Assembly: GCF_002127325.2 (NCBI RefSeq)
Contig: NC_035436.2
Span: forward strand, 28,547,163-28,611,162
Direction of reading: 5' to 3'
Source of the DNA: Helianthus annuus
Lineage: Eukaryota; Streptophyta; Magnoliopsida; Asterales; Asteraceae
Length of the DNA stretch: 64,000 nt
In this document: in pieces, positions 36,466 through 49,199 of the stretch
Layout: each line of letters begins with the position of its first letter
Position numbering within the stretch: position 1 is the stretch's first letter
Made by a program: the position numbers and the translations under genes
Notes under the pieces: generated by a model
Told to the model about the DNA's origin: nothing
What the model saw: only the letters and a program-made list of their open reading frames with translations
The model's database searches: none

Positions 36466-39400
36466 GAAGGTGGTATCAGAGCTAAGCCACTACTTTAAGC
36501 CTATAAAGTGTTGAGATAACAATACTTAAGCTTAAATAAAAGAGTTAGGAGATTGCTATTAACTTAACTGGTAGCACATCTGATAGCATTTAGACTTGCA
36601 CATAAGAAAAGATGCCTTAGTATAAGCTAAGCCACTTGTTTACGCAAATAGGTATTATAATAATACCTAAGCTTAAAAGAAAATTTAGAAACTTAATATT
36701 AGCTGATAACAAATGATATTTAGACCCGAACATAAGAATTTTGTCCTAATATAAATTTCAAGATAAAATTTCTTATATAAGTATAAATAAGTATAATTGG
36801 TATTTCGTAAGAATAACGACTAGCAGGCAATAGCATTTAATTGCTATTTATTCTTGTTTATTGATATTATGTGGTCTAGAATAAGATATGTTATGGGAAT
36901 ACAAATTTTCTTAATTCTGGATAAAAGTCCTAATAAAAGAGACTTTTAAAAATTTTGAAAAGATACTATTTATGGGAAATAGAAAATTTTCTCCGGCAAA
37001 ACTGGGTATAGAGTAGCAGACTCTCCAGCTTGTCCGGATATACTGAGATTACCTCTCCGGCGCGAACCGGGTAAGATGGGGTATATAAAATGTCAAACAA
37101 GTGACAAGATTTCCCTAAATAAGTATCATGGCCTAATATCAGACTTGTTTTTGAAAATAAAGAATCTGTTACATACATTAACCTTATAAAGGATATGTAT
37201 ATTACAGCATGTGAAATATATGATTATATAGATATGTGTATCTATAAGAAATTTCAAAAGCCATAACAATTGATAATTAAGAATAAAGCACAAGTATATG
37301 TGTCAATGATAAGAATCTCTATATCGATATCAAACATTATTTTGTTTAATCATCTACCTCGTAACTCGAGCAACAATAATAAATGGAAACCCATTAAGTT
37401 GGGACACCATCAAAAATATAAGAATTACCAATACGTTACCATAAATTATTAACGCCATAAATTATGAACGCAAGTAAAGTTGTGCTAATACACAAGAAAA
37501 CACATGAACCTTAAATTATACGTCCACAAAGGTCAAAATATATCACATACAAAGACCTTTGGAAAATATAAATTAGGCACGATGACACCAATACTAATTC
37601 TGTTAGTAGAAAACTACTAATCCAAAAAGAAGCACTTTGCCATATGATCCTACAACCGACATAAATCTCGCTGAGGTACGTTTTAACAAGATTTCACAAT
37701 TATCGGTGCACAGTATAATCAGAGTCATAATTATCATCACTACAAAAGGAGTCATATACCTTTGCAAATTCCCTATTTTATTTTATTCAACATTCCCTGG
37801 TAATGTCACTTAACACGAAATTCCAGCTAAAGTTTTTATATTTCTTTTCATTGAAATTCTGACTTTTACATATAAAAAGTTGACTTTCGCATTTCTACTT
37901 CCTCTAATAATCGTCATATCATGAAGATTTCTTTCATAATAGCAAATATTGATCCATTTCGTTTCTTGGTAAATCCACACGATACACATGCACTATTTGT
38001 TGCATGTGGTTCATTTGAGTTATAAGACCCTAGGAAGGCATCCTTTCAATTTGTTTTATCAAAAGTTCAAATATCGTTCCGCTATACTTGATCTTTGCAT
38101 TGTAAACCGCGTTTTTACAAAGCAATGACTCTTTAATATCGAATCAATGAATTTATTGAAAAACTCGATTTTCTTTTGAAAGGGATACATGGTTTCTTTG
38201 TGATCATGTTTGAACTTTCTTATTAAAACTCGTTTTATCCAAACCCAGTTAACTTGCTCGCAATACGTACTCAATTCAAAGTCCCATATGATGGATTGAA
38301 ACCATCATATTCAAAATAGTCCTAACAAGCACTTCAATTCTCTTAAACCATAACATGCTTGTTTAGTCTTCGAATTCATCAAATCATCTCTTTGATCACG
38401 AGCACTTTGTAACGACATTTTTACAAAAAAATTGAAGATTGCGCTAATCTAGGATTTAATTATTTAGTTATCTATATTGAATCCGCTTTGTTAATTTATT
38501 TTATAAAAGCAATCTTAACACAACTATGTGCTAAAATAATGATCCACCATTTCATGTCCTAAATTCCGTAGTCCTTACAACCAATCGAGCCTTTCGTGAT
38601 ATTTCTTACCTTATCATCATTAATCGAAAAACATTGTATAAACTTAATTGATTATATATAGAAACTTACAATATAGTATTTCTGTAATTAAAATTTTGTT
38701 AAAACCATTAAGGTAAAGAAATTATATTTTTACGTATAAAATTTTGTTTAAAGTATATTCTCATTTAAGTTTATGCATTTATTATTGACAATTAATATCA
38801 ATTTTATTATTAGTAATATTATTGGTATTATTATTTTCAGATACTAGGATTATTGTCAAGGACAGGTATTGAATAGTCTAGCCTTAGTTAGGCATGGACT
38901 GGCCACCTATGCTTAAACAAGGCAGCACTAACCAATATCCGCCGTGATAGTGACTAGTTAATTAAGTCATCATACTTATTTAGTAAATTTTAATTATATA
39001 TAAAAATATTTTACTTTGTACTAAAAAGAGAAGACATATTTTTATACCAGAATTAGAGGGACGAATAAAATTATACAAATAATTATGTATCACATATTTT
39101 GTGATAACTATGTACTATAACACTCTAGCAAGAAAATAACCATATAAAAATAATATAGTAGTCAGCGACTACATTGGGTTAGAAGAACATTGTAATACAT
39201 AAAGAATAGTCACCACAATATTTGTAACTACATTTTACAACGCTATATGGTTTCAAAATAAAAATAAGTAATCACATAGAATTGACCCAGTGTTATATAA
39301 AATATTTTACAAATACTTTTACCCCTTTTATTCACAACTTTCATTTAAAAGTTATAAATAAATAGTGATTCTTTTACAAAATCATAATACTAAAATATTT

Positions 39401-40511
39401 TGTAAATGTAATAACTTCACTACAGTATTTTGTAATCTATATTACATAATAAATATAAGTTATTTTACATAGTATAATAAATACTAAAATAATATTTATT
39501 TGAAAGTAGTAACCATTTACATATAGTAAAAATGCGAAACAAATAATATATATTACATTGACTTTACAAATATAATATAATGGTTAGTCATGTCAAAACA
39601 ACTTATTTTTTTTTATTATATTTTCATCTCTAGGACATAGCATATAGTCACTAATATTGTACTATCACATTATTTCACCATTTAAAACAATTTGGAACTC
39701 TAATACACTAACTCTATTGTCCTTTGGTGTATCTTTGCAATTAACTCATCTCAACACATAGAATTTCTCATATCATAATTTACTGTTTGACAAATCATTT
39801 TTCATGCTTTTGAACCCGTCAATTCTAAGTCTTCCTTAGGTACCAATCAAGGTAAGTTTTCTTCTGACAAAGAATTTTACTAATTCCAAAAAGTTCTTCA
39901 CATTCATTTTAAGAATCTATAGATCATATATCTTTTGGCTTGAACCAAATCACCTTGAAAAACTATACCATTTCATCTCATTCGTTTAAACATTTCATCT
40001 TTTGAAATATCCTAATTCGCTTCCTTGAAACTCTCGATTTCGAACAACGGTGAATTTGTTCGATCATCATTGAATTCTTTCAATCATTACAAACACTTTG
40101 TAGCATCCGAATAGAGCTGTAGCCTGTGTTAAATCCTATTCATAAGTCATTCGTTTGATTTGTCATATTCTTGGTACAATTATGTACTCAGATTACGATA
40201 CACTAAATTCTATTACCATTTAAGTAAACGATATTGATTTTTGGATAATCATTAACAAATTATTTTCCATATTTCCATTCACAAATAGATATTTATCAAT
40301 TCAGAATCTCCCTCAAAATTGATCAAAGTAAGTTCATTTCGGATATTAAATCCAATTGTTTCTATAAATCATTTTTATTTTTAAAAAATGCTCATACCCC
40401 TCAAAATATCTTTTGATTCCATTCCACGCTACATTATTCCTCTTAATTAAAAGAAGAAACATAACCCCAAGAAAATATCATAGTTCAAATCTCGAGGACG
40501 AGATTTTTATT
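36466..40511 (+). other. Non-coding interior of the family A element
   Basis: About 4 kb of AT-rich DNA without coding capacity. Parts are conserved in the related element Z in the same order. Examples are the block with GACTCTCCAGCTTGTCCGGA (about 37018), the region around 37480-38480, and the last 700 bp. Conservation without coding suggests packaging, dimerisation or replication signals. Confidence 0.8.
36471..36483 (+). other. Primer binding site of the family A element
   Basis: TGGTATCAGAGCT lies five bases after the 5' LTR end. It fits the initiator tRNA-Met primer, the same primer as for the Tekay-like elements. Confidence 0.88.
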
Positions 40512-40524
40512 AAGGTGGGGAGGA
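40512..40524 (+). other. Polypurine tract of the family A element
   Basis: AAGGTGGGGAGGA directly precedes the 3' LTR start TGTAACAACC. It is preceded by the CTCGAGGACGAGATTT motif shared with element Z. Confidence 0.85.
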
Positions 40525-42232
40525 TGTAACAACCCTCACAAAAAATTAATATTTAGTATGATAATTATGCAATAAGGAAACCCTAATTAAGTTTAGTATG
40601 ATTAATTAATCAGTTAATCAATATTAATTAAGCTAACAAGATTAATTAAGCTAAGTAAGGTCTATTAAAAATAGATATATATGAGGTCGTATAAGAACGT
40701 TTAATATTAATAATAAAATATATTATTTTTTTTCCTTACTCCGTTTTTAATAAAACTTAGGTTAAAACGTAGATAAAAATATGCTCATTCTAAAGACATA
40801 TTCGTCGTTTTATAAAACGTTATATTTTAAAAGTTATACAAGAAAAACGAGTTAAGCAGCTGAAATAAAATAACTAAGCTAGCTAGCTAGCACGTCAAGC
40901 TAGCTAGCAAGCACGTCACTTGAATCCCACATCGAACAGAAAAGGAATTGAGCTGCCTGCTTGCTTGCTATAAATAAGAAGCTTAGGATTCATTTTTCTT
41001 TGCTCATTTCTCTTCTTCTTCTCTCTATACGTTGGGGTTCTAACCAATAATCACTCAATCGCTATTGCGATTCATTTTCCGAGTGATCAATATATCCAAG
41101 GAATGCCTAAGTGCCGCCCACATTGGGTTATGCTTTGTCGTTTGTCGGTAATCCGATAAATGAGTTGAAGCATTGTACTTTGTCGTTGTCGATAATTCGA
41201 TAATGAGTTGAAGTACTATACTTTGTCGTTTGTCATTTTGATAAATGAGTTGAAGTATTGCACTTGGTCATTCATTGTGAGAATTTGATCTCGGGAAATT
41301 ATCGTAACTGCTGTATTGATCATTAACCCGGTTTTTGTGAAATTCGTTAAGGTTCGAATCTCATGACTACCGTTAAGGTTTGATTTGGGTTTTACACCAA
41401 TACGTATTCTATTCTGTTAAACCACCAAAAACACTCCCAACTACACCCTTACAATCAAACAAACTATTAAATCATCAGAAGATCCAGAATAATAAAGTAC
41501 ATGCTTAATTATCGGGAAAAGTAGAATCAAGAAGTTTGTTAACTCAATCCTGCATGATGATTCGTGAGTTATTCTTCTTTTATAAACTTTTCTCACAGTT
41601 TGTGAGCTGTTTATTTGTTTACAATACTCCAAATTATTTTTATAATTATAACTTACAGTGATTAAGTTTATGTAATCACCAAGTTACAGCCGGTATGTGG
41701 GGTATTGTGCACATTACTTGATAATCTTCACCATTGGGGCAGCCATTGGGTGATATGACCATAATCACAGACACCATTGGACGTATGGGCCAATGGGTCG
41801 AGTGGTAAAGTACTGTGGGTAGTTGGTTGATATCAGAAACATTGTAAAAGATCTTACCACTGTGAATTATAACAAATGTGTCGTTTTCAGTAAAATGAAT
41901 AATTCACTCAGTATTTCCCGCTGACAAAATCTTTTTAAAACGCGTTTCAGGTAATTACAATAGATTGGAGCAAGGATTGGATCCGACACTGAAGGACTTC
42001 AAGAAGTGGCTTATTTTCAAATTAAGAAATATTGTTTTTATTTAAAAGCTACCTTTGTAAAACATGGAATTTATTCCATCTTTTTTTAAAATCCGGTGTT
42101 TCTAAACTCTGATATTTTTCCTAACTCACGGTCCTGATGAAATTTCCGCTGCAATGTTTTTAAAATAATCACCGGTACCACTAGACTGCTCACGGCACCG
42201 ATTCCGGCTAGATGGGGTCGGGGGTCGTGACA
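40525..42232 (+). repeat. 3' LTR of the family A element (1708 bp)
   Basis: Same length as the 5' LTR, with about six substitutions by eye. It ends in GTCGTGACA, followed by the duplication CCTAC. Confidence 0.95.
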
Positions 42233-45200
42233 CCTACACCCCGTGCTTAGGTCGTGGCCATTTCATGAATGATGCCAAGGATATCAGGGACATGGTCATT
42301 TAACCCCCAAGGGCCATACACCAAATAATACATATCAAACAGGTTATGTAAATACATCAATCACAATACGATTTAAATGACTACATACACCCGACCAAGC
42401 GGTACTTTTATAGTACCGTATCCCAAGCCCGTATAGGGAAAATAAGTTAAGGGTATTTACCCGAGCTGAATATAAATTCAATCCCAGCCGTATATCAAAT
42501 CGGAAAGTACAGATAGCTTTTACTGGGCTCCTAATCTGGAACGAAGGTTTTTAATAACCTATTAGAATCCTAACGGGTCTTTAATTAAGCTTAGACTTAG
42601 ACCGGTTAGTTTTCAAAAGGAATACACGGTTCAAACGCATGATGAAGCGAAGACCGGTTTAGAATGTGGTTTTGACCCAACAAGCTTGAATACTTGTTTA
42701 ATATGGGTAACTTAATCACATTCTGAATATTGAGACAAAAACGATTTGGTTTGACCCGTTTCGGCTTATATATGCAAACTAGTCACATAGGCCGATCCGA
42801 ACGCGAAACATGCGTAACGGGTAACCATAAGAGTCATGAACATGTTCCATAAGTTAATATGCCTTTGATATGTTGTGATATCAGTAGGATATCTTCCATT
42901 ATGCCCAAAACGAGTTTAAAACCAATTTATGCCCCGTAGGGGTATTTTGGTCATTTTAAAGGTTATAAAGGAGGTTAAATAGTAATCTGAGTTTCGGGTC
43001 TGATTATATCAGTAAAAATACTTAATTTACTAAGTTACATCAGTAGGGTATAACCTATATGTGAAATTTATCACTTATAACCAAACGATGCATCTTAAGG
43101 GCATTTTGGTAATTTCACATAGGCTTAAAAGGTCAAAACTGGGATTCTGAGCTTAAGACTTTTGCTTACTGCTAAAGTATGAAAATTTACTTAAAACATC
43201 AGTAGGTATCAAGTCTTATACACCCAAAATGGTTTTAATATGTACTATGCGTTAAAAACGCTTAAAAGGCGATTTTGGGCTATTTCCGGGTTCTTAAAGG
43301 AAAGCTGATATTTTTACTATTCCAAAAGGCTTAACATATTCTAATTATCATATTATATCAGTAGAAAAATATTTGGTATCAAAAGGTTTGGTAAAACTCA
43401 TTTTATGGCTTAAAGGGTAAAACCGACAACTACCGAATCAAGCTTAGAACTCTAGGTTACGATCAGCCTAAAAATAAATAAAAATCTTCAAAAATCCCAA
43501 AATATTATATTACATCAGTGGGTAATAAGTTTGGTATTAAAAATTGGGTTTAGATAGGCTATATGCTAATCATACGGTTTATTTACCGAAAAGCTTCTTA
43601 ATTACGCTAATGAGCATATCTCCTAATCTAGACCTCAAACTGATGTGAAATTTTATGGACATGCTTATAGATCAGTAATAAAGGTTTTAGTCCTTTCACA
43701 TCTTCAAAAAAAATTGTTTTAACATTAAATGGCATTATGGTCAACATTTCGGCATTATGGAAACATGCGATGGTCTTTAATTCTAAAGAACCAAGTAGTA
43801 TAACTTTGGGAGGTTATACTATCATATAACATGATCACAAAGGACCCTAAGGCATAAATAAAATCAAACTAATTCAGGTCAGAACTGAAAGTCAAAGCAA
43901 AGGTCAAACTTTGCGACTTTCGGTTGCGAACCGAGCCTATACTTAGAATTGTCGGGTTGAATCATGTTTAGACATGATCAACTAATATTTACCAAGTCAT
44001 TAAAGTGACAAAACTGATTTTAAAGAATTTATATCATTAGTTATGAATTTTATTTAAAACAAACCCGATTAACTTTAATTTGACCCGACAATTAAACTAA
44101 GTAAACGTGGTAATTAGGAGATGCCCTATAGAGGGTTAAACACCTACCTAATTACGATCACGTAGCCATGTTCAACGCGAACCATGGCTCAACCGATTAA
44201 AAGTCAAAGTGTTTATCGATAACGCTTGACTTTTCGGTTTAAACGCTAAACAAATAACTAAGCATGAAAGGAATCACTTACAAAAGTCCAAAGGACTTGA
44301 AAGAGGTTCTCAAGAAGCTCAAGACCCTCAAAGAATGCAGAGAATTCAGAATGGAGGGAAGGTGCAAGTGAAACCCAAAACAAGGGGGGGTATTTATAGG
44401 TTTTTGAGAACCATTAGGATCATTTATCGAAAACCGAGCTTCAATCTCAACCATCCATGTGGGCACAGGGTTTACAATTACAAAGGGCACTTGAAAACCA
44501 TCAAAATTGGCCCATAGATTGATCAAAAACCATTTGCAAGAGCTGGAATGAGCTGGAAATAGTTGGAAACAGATTTTGCTGGTCTGGGGATGCCTTACGG
44601 ACCGTAAGCAAAGGTCCATACGGACCGTAAGGGCCTTGCAGGTCAGCAACTTTCAAAAATGGCAAAACAGGCCCCTGCACCCCCAAACTTGGTTTTCGAT
44701 GCATTTTTTGACACGTTTAAGCCCCGTTAACCTCATTTCAAAGCTCTAAAATGAAGTTAAAGTATAGCGAACTTAAAATATATTCAAAAACATCTCGGAT
44801 GCCGGTTCGTTTGGTCGTACGGTCCCGTTGTTCGACTAATTACGACGAAACACGGACGGACGCTAAAAACGATCCAAATTACGCGACGAATGGAGTTTTA
44901 TCAAGCCAAACACTAAAATAAAATATTTTAGTGCTTACATAAATTTTTGGGTGTCCGGGGATATTCAGAATGCAAGATATGCGCAAAAGTGCAAACTTGT
45001 GCACTTTTTGACACTTTTAGTCCCTGTATGACATAAAAGTTTATTTTTGCACACCAAACACCTCTAAGCCTATATCTAAGCTATCTAAAGGTTAATTAGA
45101 GTATACTAAACTCATGGTCATATTCCGGAAGGTCCGAAATCTTACGAATTGACATACTTTTGCAGTTTGACGCTTTTAACCCCTTGCATACGAATATTAT

Positions 45201-45594
45201 CATAACTTTCTCATACTTCATCGAAACCTTGTGAAATTTTTATCACACATTCTTGTGAGTATAATTAACCATTACAAAGCTTTGGGTCTGCTAAAAGATC
45301 ACTCAGAGGTATACTTTAAACATGTTTACACATTTAGCCCCTGTAGTTTGTAATTCCTCACTTTCTTCCACAATTGGCTTCGTATGATCCATGATTTATT
45401 CGCTTAAGGGTATAAACATCATGTAGGATTATTGAAAGATATATTTACTCATTGTTGACATTTTGAATCCATTTACGCACATAGATTTCTTGTTTGTCAA
45501 CTTTAGTCCTTCTAGGTCAATCCTTTGCACGTTTTATGTCCATGACACGTGTCGATACATTATTGGACATAAATTTTCGAGGTGTTACAATTAA

Positions 45595-45962
45595 GAAGGA
45601 TACCTATATATGATCTCCACTTTTATATAGAAATTGAATGAGATTTCTATTCTTTTCTCATTTGATATAGTCACCCTCAAACATCAAGCTTTATGATAAG
45701 GAAGGTGACATCCTTCCTACACACCATGGTTGAACATTTTTATGAAAAGCAATCCCAAAAATTCCCTATATTTTTCCACAAACAATATTTCAATACATTT
45801 TTATTCCTGGCCCATGTATATGAATATAATCAACATACACAAGACATAAAATACTAAACTAAAAACAATTAGATTAATTAAACAAATGGCTTGCATGTAC
45901 CAAATTTCATTTTTCAATGTTGAAATTTGAAATCTTCTTGCGTTTTCATTCCAGATCAGAAG
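45595..45962. other. Intergenic or intron-like DNA, no gene seen
   Basis: AT-rich flank of the large insertion. I see no ORF or bounded repeat. Confidence 0.45.
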
Positions 45963-45970
45963 CTTGAATC

Positions 45971-46991
45971 CAGTGGCGGACCCAGGAATTTTTCTATGGG
46001 GGTGCGGAACATTTTTAAAAATTTTAGGCCCCTAGGTATATAAGTAAAAAAATCGGTTCGTATCGGGTCGGGTCGGGTCGGGTCATGTAAAACAAACGAA
46101 CATCAAACTAAATTTATATAATAATAAAAAATGTCGACGCCCTGCGGGTTTTCATTTTTTGAAATCTATTCAAAACATCATCTAAAGCTAATTTCTTAAG
46201 CAATTCTTTCTCTATTTAATTTTCAACTATTGAAGCCCTAGAAATCATAACGTAAGTTGTAATCACCATAAAAATATATAAGCAACATAATCACCCTAAA
46301 ATCATCTAAACAACCATAAACAACGTCAAAACACACAAAATTTCAAACCTATTTAACAACTTTATTACCCTTTTTTTCTCCTATAATATCAACCAAAATC
46401 ATCAAAATAACAAAGAAACTTGCCCGTGTTCGGATTCTGGTTAGATTTGATGTCGAACGACGGTGGTATGGTGGCTGATTACGGTGGTCGCCGGCTGCTG
46501 GACTGTTGTCGCTGGGTGATCTTATTCCTTGGCGGTGCAGGGACGAAAGAGAGAGAGAGAGCGGGAGAGAATTTCTAAAGCTTTTGGGATTTAATTATTT
46601 TATTATAGTTTGAAATATTGTTAGGTTTGGTTAATGGGCTAAGACTTGGTGGGCTAGCTAGTTATGAATTATAAGTTGGTAAAGGTATGAGTATTTGGGT
46701 TTAGTTAGTTAGGTATTAAAAGTTACATAATTTAGGTAGTATTTTTTTTAAATAAGAGTTTACTAAAAAAATTAAAATATAAATTGATAACACTTTTTAC
46801 CTAAGGGGTGTGGACGAAAAATTTCAAGGGGTGCGGTCGAAAAATTCCAAGGGGTGCGGTCGAAAAATTCAAGGGGTGCGGACGAAAAATTCCAAGGAGT
46901 GCGGACGAGATTTTCGACGGAACTTAGCACTAAATATTTTTTCCCCGGGGGTGCGCCCGCCCACCCTGGGCTGACCTTGGGTCCGCCCCTG
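45971..46991. mobile_element. Non-autonomous hAT element (1021 bp)
   Basis: The ends CAGTGGCGGACCCA and TGGGTCCGCCCCTG are inverted repeats with one mismatch. The 8-bp duplication CTTGAATC is perfect (45963-45970 and 46992-46999), as for hAT. No transposase is encoded. A GA microsatellite is at about 46547-46562 and short tandem repeats lie near the right end. It is closely related to the split copy at 14962. Confidence 0.93.
46802..46912. repeat. Five tandem 22-23 bp repeats in the hAT element
   Basis: The unit AAGGGGTGCGGTCGAAAAATT is repeated about five times with small differences (GGACG against GGTCG). It is subterminal, where hAT transposases often have clustered binding sites; that role here is inference. 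Confidence 0.88.
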
Positions 46992-47086
46992 CTTGAATCT
47001 TCATTGAGGCTTAGTTAATTATCTAATTGCAAGTCAGATCATTTAGCTTCCAAAAGTTGACTTTTGAGGTCAAACAGAACTATTTG

Positions 47087-47631
47087 TAGGGGTGTTCGGT
47101 ATTCGATTCAAAATCGAAATTCAACTCAATTCGAATTTGATTATTAAGCTTCGAATTCGATTTTAAAATATTCGAATTCGAGTCAAGTAATCTACCAAAA
47201 TTGATTTTTTTCTGACATTCTATCCTATATATCGGAGATATAAGGTTTGAACTTCCACTTATGGTAATCGAATACGAATTCATGATTTTCAATTCGATTT
47301 GATTCGAATTAGAATCATACATATATATCTTTTTATATTTATATATATACACACATATGGAGAAAACCTTCTAAATTTGCGTCCAACTCTAAAAGCCTTT
47401 ACAATTAGTTTGTAGTAGTTCTAAAAAATAAAGGTTAAGCAATTTATTAGTTAGGGTGAATTTGAACTTAATTGAATTTATTTGAATTCGATTCGAATTT
47501 GAGTTTCTAATACGAATCGAATCAAATAAATCATATCTTACTCGAATACGAATTCAGGTAAAAATATAAAATATGAAATTTTTTATTCGATTAATTGAAA
47601 AGTTCGTTATTCAATTCGTTGAACACCCCTA
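47087..47631. mobile_element. hAT-type MITE (545 bp)
   Basis: The ends TAGGGGTGTTCG and GAACACCCCTA are inverted repeats. Flanks ACTATTTG (47079-47086) and ACCATTTG (47632-47639) form an 8-bp duplication with one mismatch. The interior is rich in ATTCGAATT words. No transposase is present; the 90-codon minus-strand ORF is low complexity. Confidence 0.82.
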
Positions 47632-47935
47632 ACCATTTGTGCCTCAAAATCAATATGACTTCTTTAAGGTTCTAATAAAGATTGATGACTACAACTTTCT
47701 AACAAAATAAAGCTCTAATTTAGTCATGATTTGAGCTCGAAATTCAGAATTTTTTTCACTAATCTCTCCTCTTTATGGCCCAATTCAGTTAACATTATAA
47801 TTCCCACCACATTAACCATATTATATAGAAAACTTGTAATCATCAACCACAATTTTTTTAATTGACTCAAACAAAACCATGACTTAGATTGCATAACTTT
47901 CACCTTTTAAAGTCGAAACGGATATTATACAGTAC

Positions 47936-48044
47936 CTATGGTTTAGGAGGATTGCATTTGCCAGCAGTTTCAAATTTGATTTGAGGCTTTCTCACTAAAC
48001 TTTGCATTTCCTCGGGAACCCTTTCAGGTGAACTCTGAACTTTG
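47936..48044 (-). pseudogene. Possible exon of an unidentified gene
   Basis: On the minus strand, between an acceptor-like CAATAG and a donor-like AG|GTACTG, one frame is open for 36 codons (segments SSPERVPEEMQSLVRKPQ and KFETAGKCNPPKP), then TAG right at the junction. The peptide looks protein-like, but I cannot name a family. The phase does not fit direct splicing to 22682, so it may be a terminal exon or chance. A MULE sits just upstream (48074-49190). Confidence 0.25.
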
Positions 48045-48073
48045 CTATTGTATAAGATGCATAAATTATAAAA

Positions 48074-49190
48074 GGCAAATTGGAAGATAATAATCCCACC
48101 TTTCTGGAATTGGCCAATAATAATCCCAAGTCACGAATTAGCCACCAATAATCCAAGCTCGTCCATTTTTTTTTTTTGTAAAATACTCCACAGTTAAGTT
48201 TAGGCTAACTAAGTTAATAAAATGCTGACGTGGCTAATAAATGTCTGCCACATGGATTTTTTTTAAATGACTTGGATTATATTAAATCCTTTAATTGTTT
48301 AGTTGACTGATCACAGTTAAAATCCAAAGCGTGCATACTTGGCTCGTGATTAAACACTAGAAATTAAAGAAAAATAAGAATCTCTTGCTCAATCGGACGT
48401 TTGAATGCTTTGTCGATCAGAGATTGGTGGTACTCGGAGGAAAAAAACTGAAGTGGTGGTATAAGGGGTGGGTGAGTAGACTTCAAAACAAGATCCCTTT
48501 TACAATATACAGCCATGAAGTAGTCAACAAAAGCCCATCTTTGACTATATGAACTGCATTAATCTATTGACCAACCATCTGATAACCCAGTTATTTAAAA
48601 AACTGACTGGTGGTCGATCGACCGTCAACGATGGTGGTGATCGGTCGGAGGTAATTGATGGTGAGTATACGTCGGCAATCTATAATGATGATGATGAACA
48701 GTGGGTGGTTGTCGATAGGTGTTTGACAGTGGGTAACCGGAGATGGATGTTCAACAATGGTGAAATCGGAGATAATTAAAGTTGCCAACAGGTTGATTAT
48801 GGTGGTAATCGGACAAAGGTGAGGGGATATGGAGGATTGTCCGCAACAACGGTGGTTGTGAAAGAGTTGGGTGACGGTGGGTTGTTCGATGATGGTGTAA
48901 TCAGAGGTGATAGGTGAATTGCCGTAGTGAAGGTAATTGATGAATGCCGTGGAGGATCGATGGCAGTAGAAAATTAAAGGATTTAAAATAATCCAAGTCA
49001 TTTAAAAAAAATCCATGTGGCAGACATTTATCAGCCACGTCAGCATTTTATTAACTCAGTTAGCCTAAACTTAACAGTGGAGTATTTTACAAAAAAAATG
49101 GACGAGGTTGGATTATTGGTGGCTAATTCGTGACTTGGGATTATTATTGGCCAATTCCAGAAAGGTGGGATTATTATTTTCCAATTTGCC
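48074..49190. mobile_element. Long-TIR MULE, non-autonomous (1117 bp)
   Basis: About 220-bp inverted repeats (48074-48298 and 48972-49190) begin GGCAAATTGGAAGATAATAA. The 9-bp duplication ATTATAAAA is perfect (48065-48073 and 49191-49199). The interior of about 670 bp has GGTGG/GATCGG-type degenerate repeats and open frames on both strands with no recognised protein. It may include captured DNA, but I cannot identify the source. Confidence 0.9.
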
Positions 49191-49199
49191 ATTATAAAA

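Larger units (their letters stand above)
34758..42232 (+). mobile_element. Non-autonomous LTR retrotransposon, family A, complete (7475 bp)
   Basis: Two 1708-bp LTRs (34758-36465 and 40525-42232), primer site, polypurine tract and TSD CCTAC (34753-34757 and 42233-42237) are all present. The 4059-bp interior has no ORF of more than about 70 codons and no trace of gag or pol, so it must use proteins of another element. The end of the interior (CTCGAGGACGAGATTT then AAGGTGGGGAGGATG) is the style of Tekay-type chromoviruses, so these are the likely helper. By hand I count about six differences between the LTRs, about 0.35 percent. It fits the LARD class (large non-coding interior). Confidence 0.95.
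22965..45589 (-). mobile_element. Complete Tekay/Del-like chromovirus on the minus strand, expanded by two nested insertions
   Basis: The element runs from TGTCACACCCC (22965) to GGTGTTACA (45589), with TSD ATTAA at 22960-22964 and 45590-45594. Left LTR is 22965-26902. The right LTR, 34172-45589, holds a 7475-bp insert plus its 5-bp duplication; removing these leaves exactly 3938 bp, the same as the left LTR. By hand I count about 44 substitutions and no length change between the LTRs, about 1.1 percent. Without insertions the element would be about 13.4 kb. It is the same family as 1-8325. Coding is broken, so it is not autonomous today. Confidence 0.95.
34172..45589 (-). repeat. 5' LTR of the minus-strand Tekay-like element, split by a nested element
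   Basis: LTR sequence covers 34172-34757 and 42238-45589 (the CCTAC at 42233-42237 is a duplicated target). Together they make 3938 bp, matching the 3' LTR in length and differing by about 44 substitutions. Confidence 0.94.
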
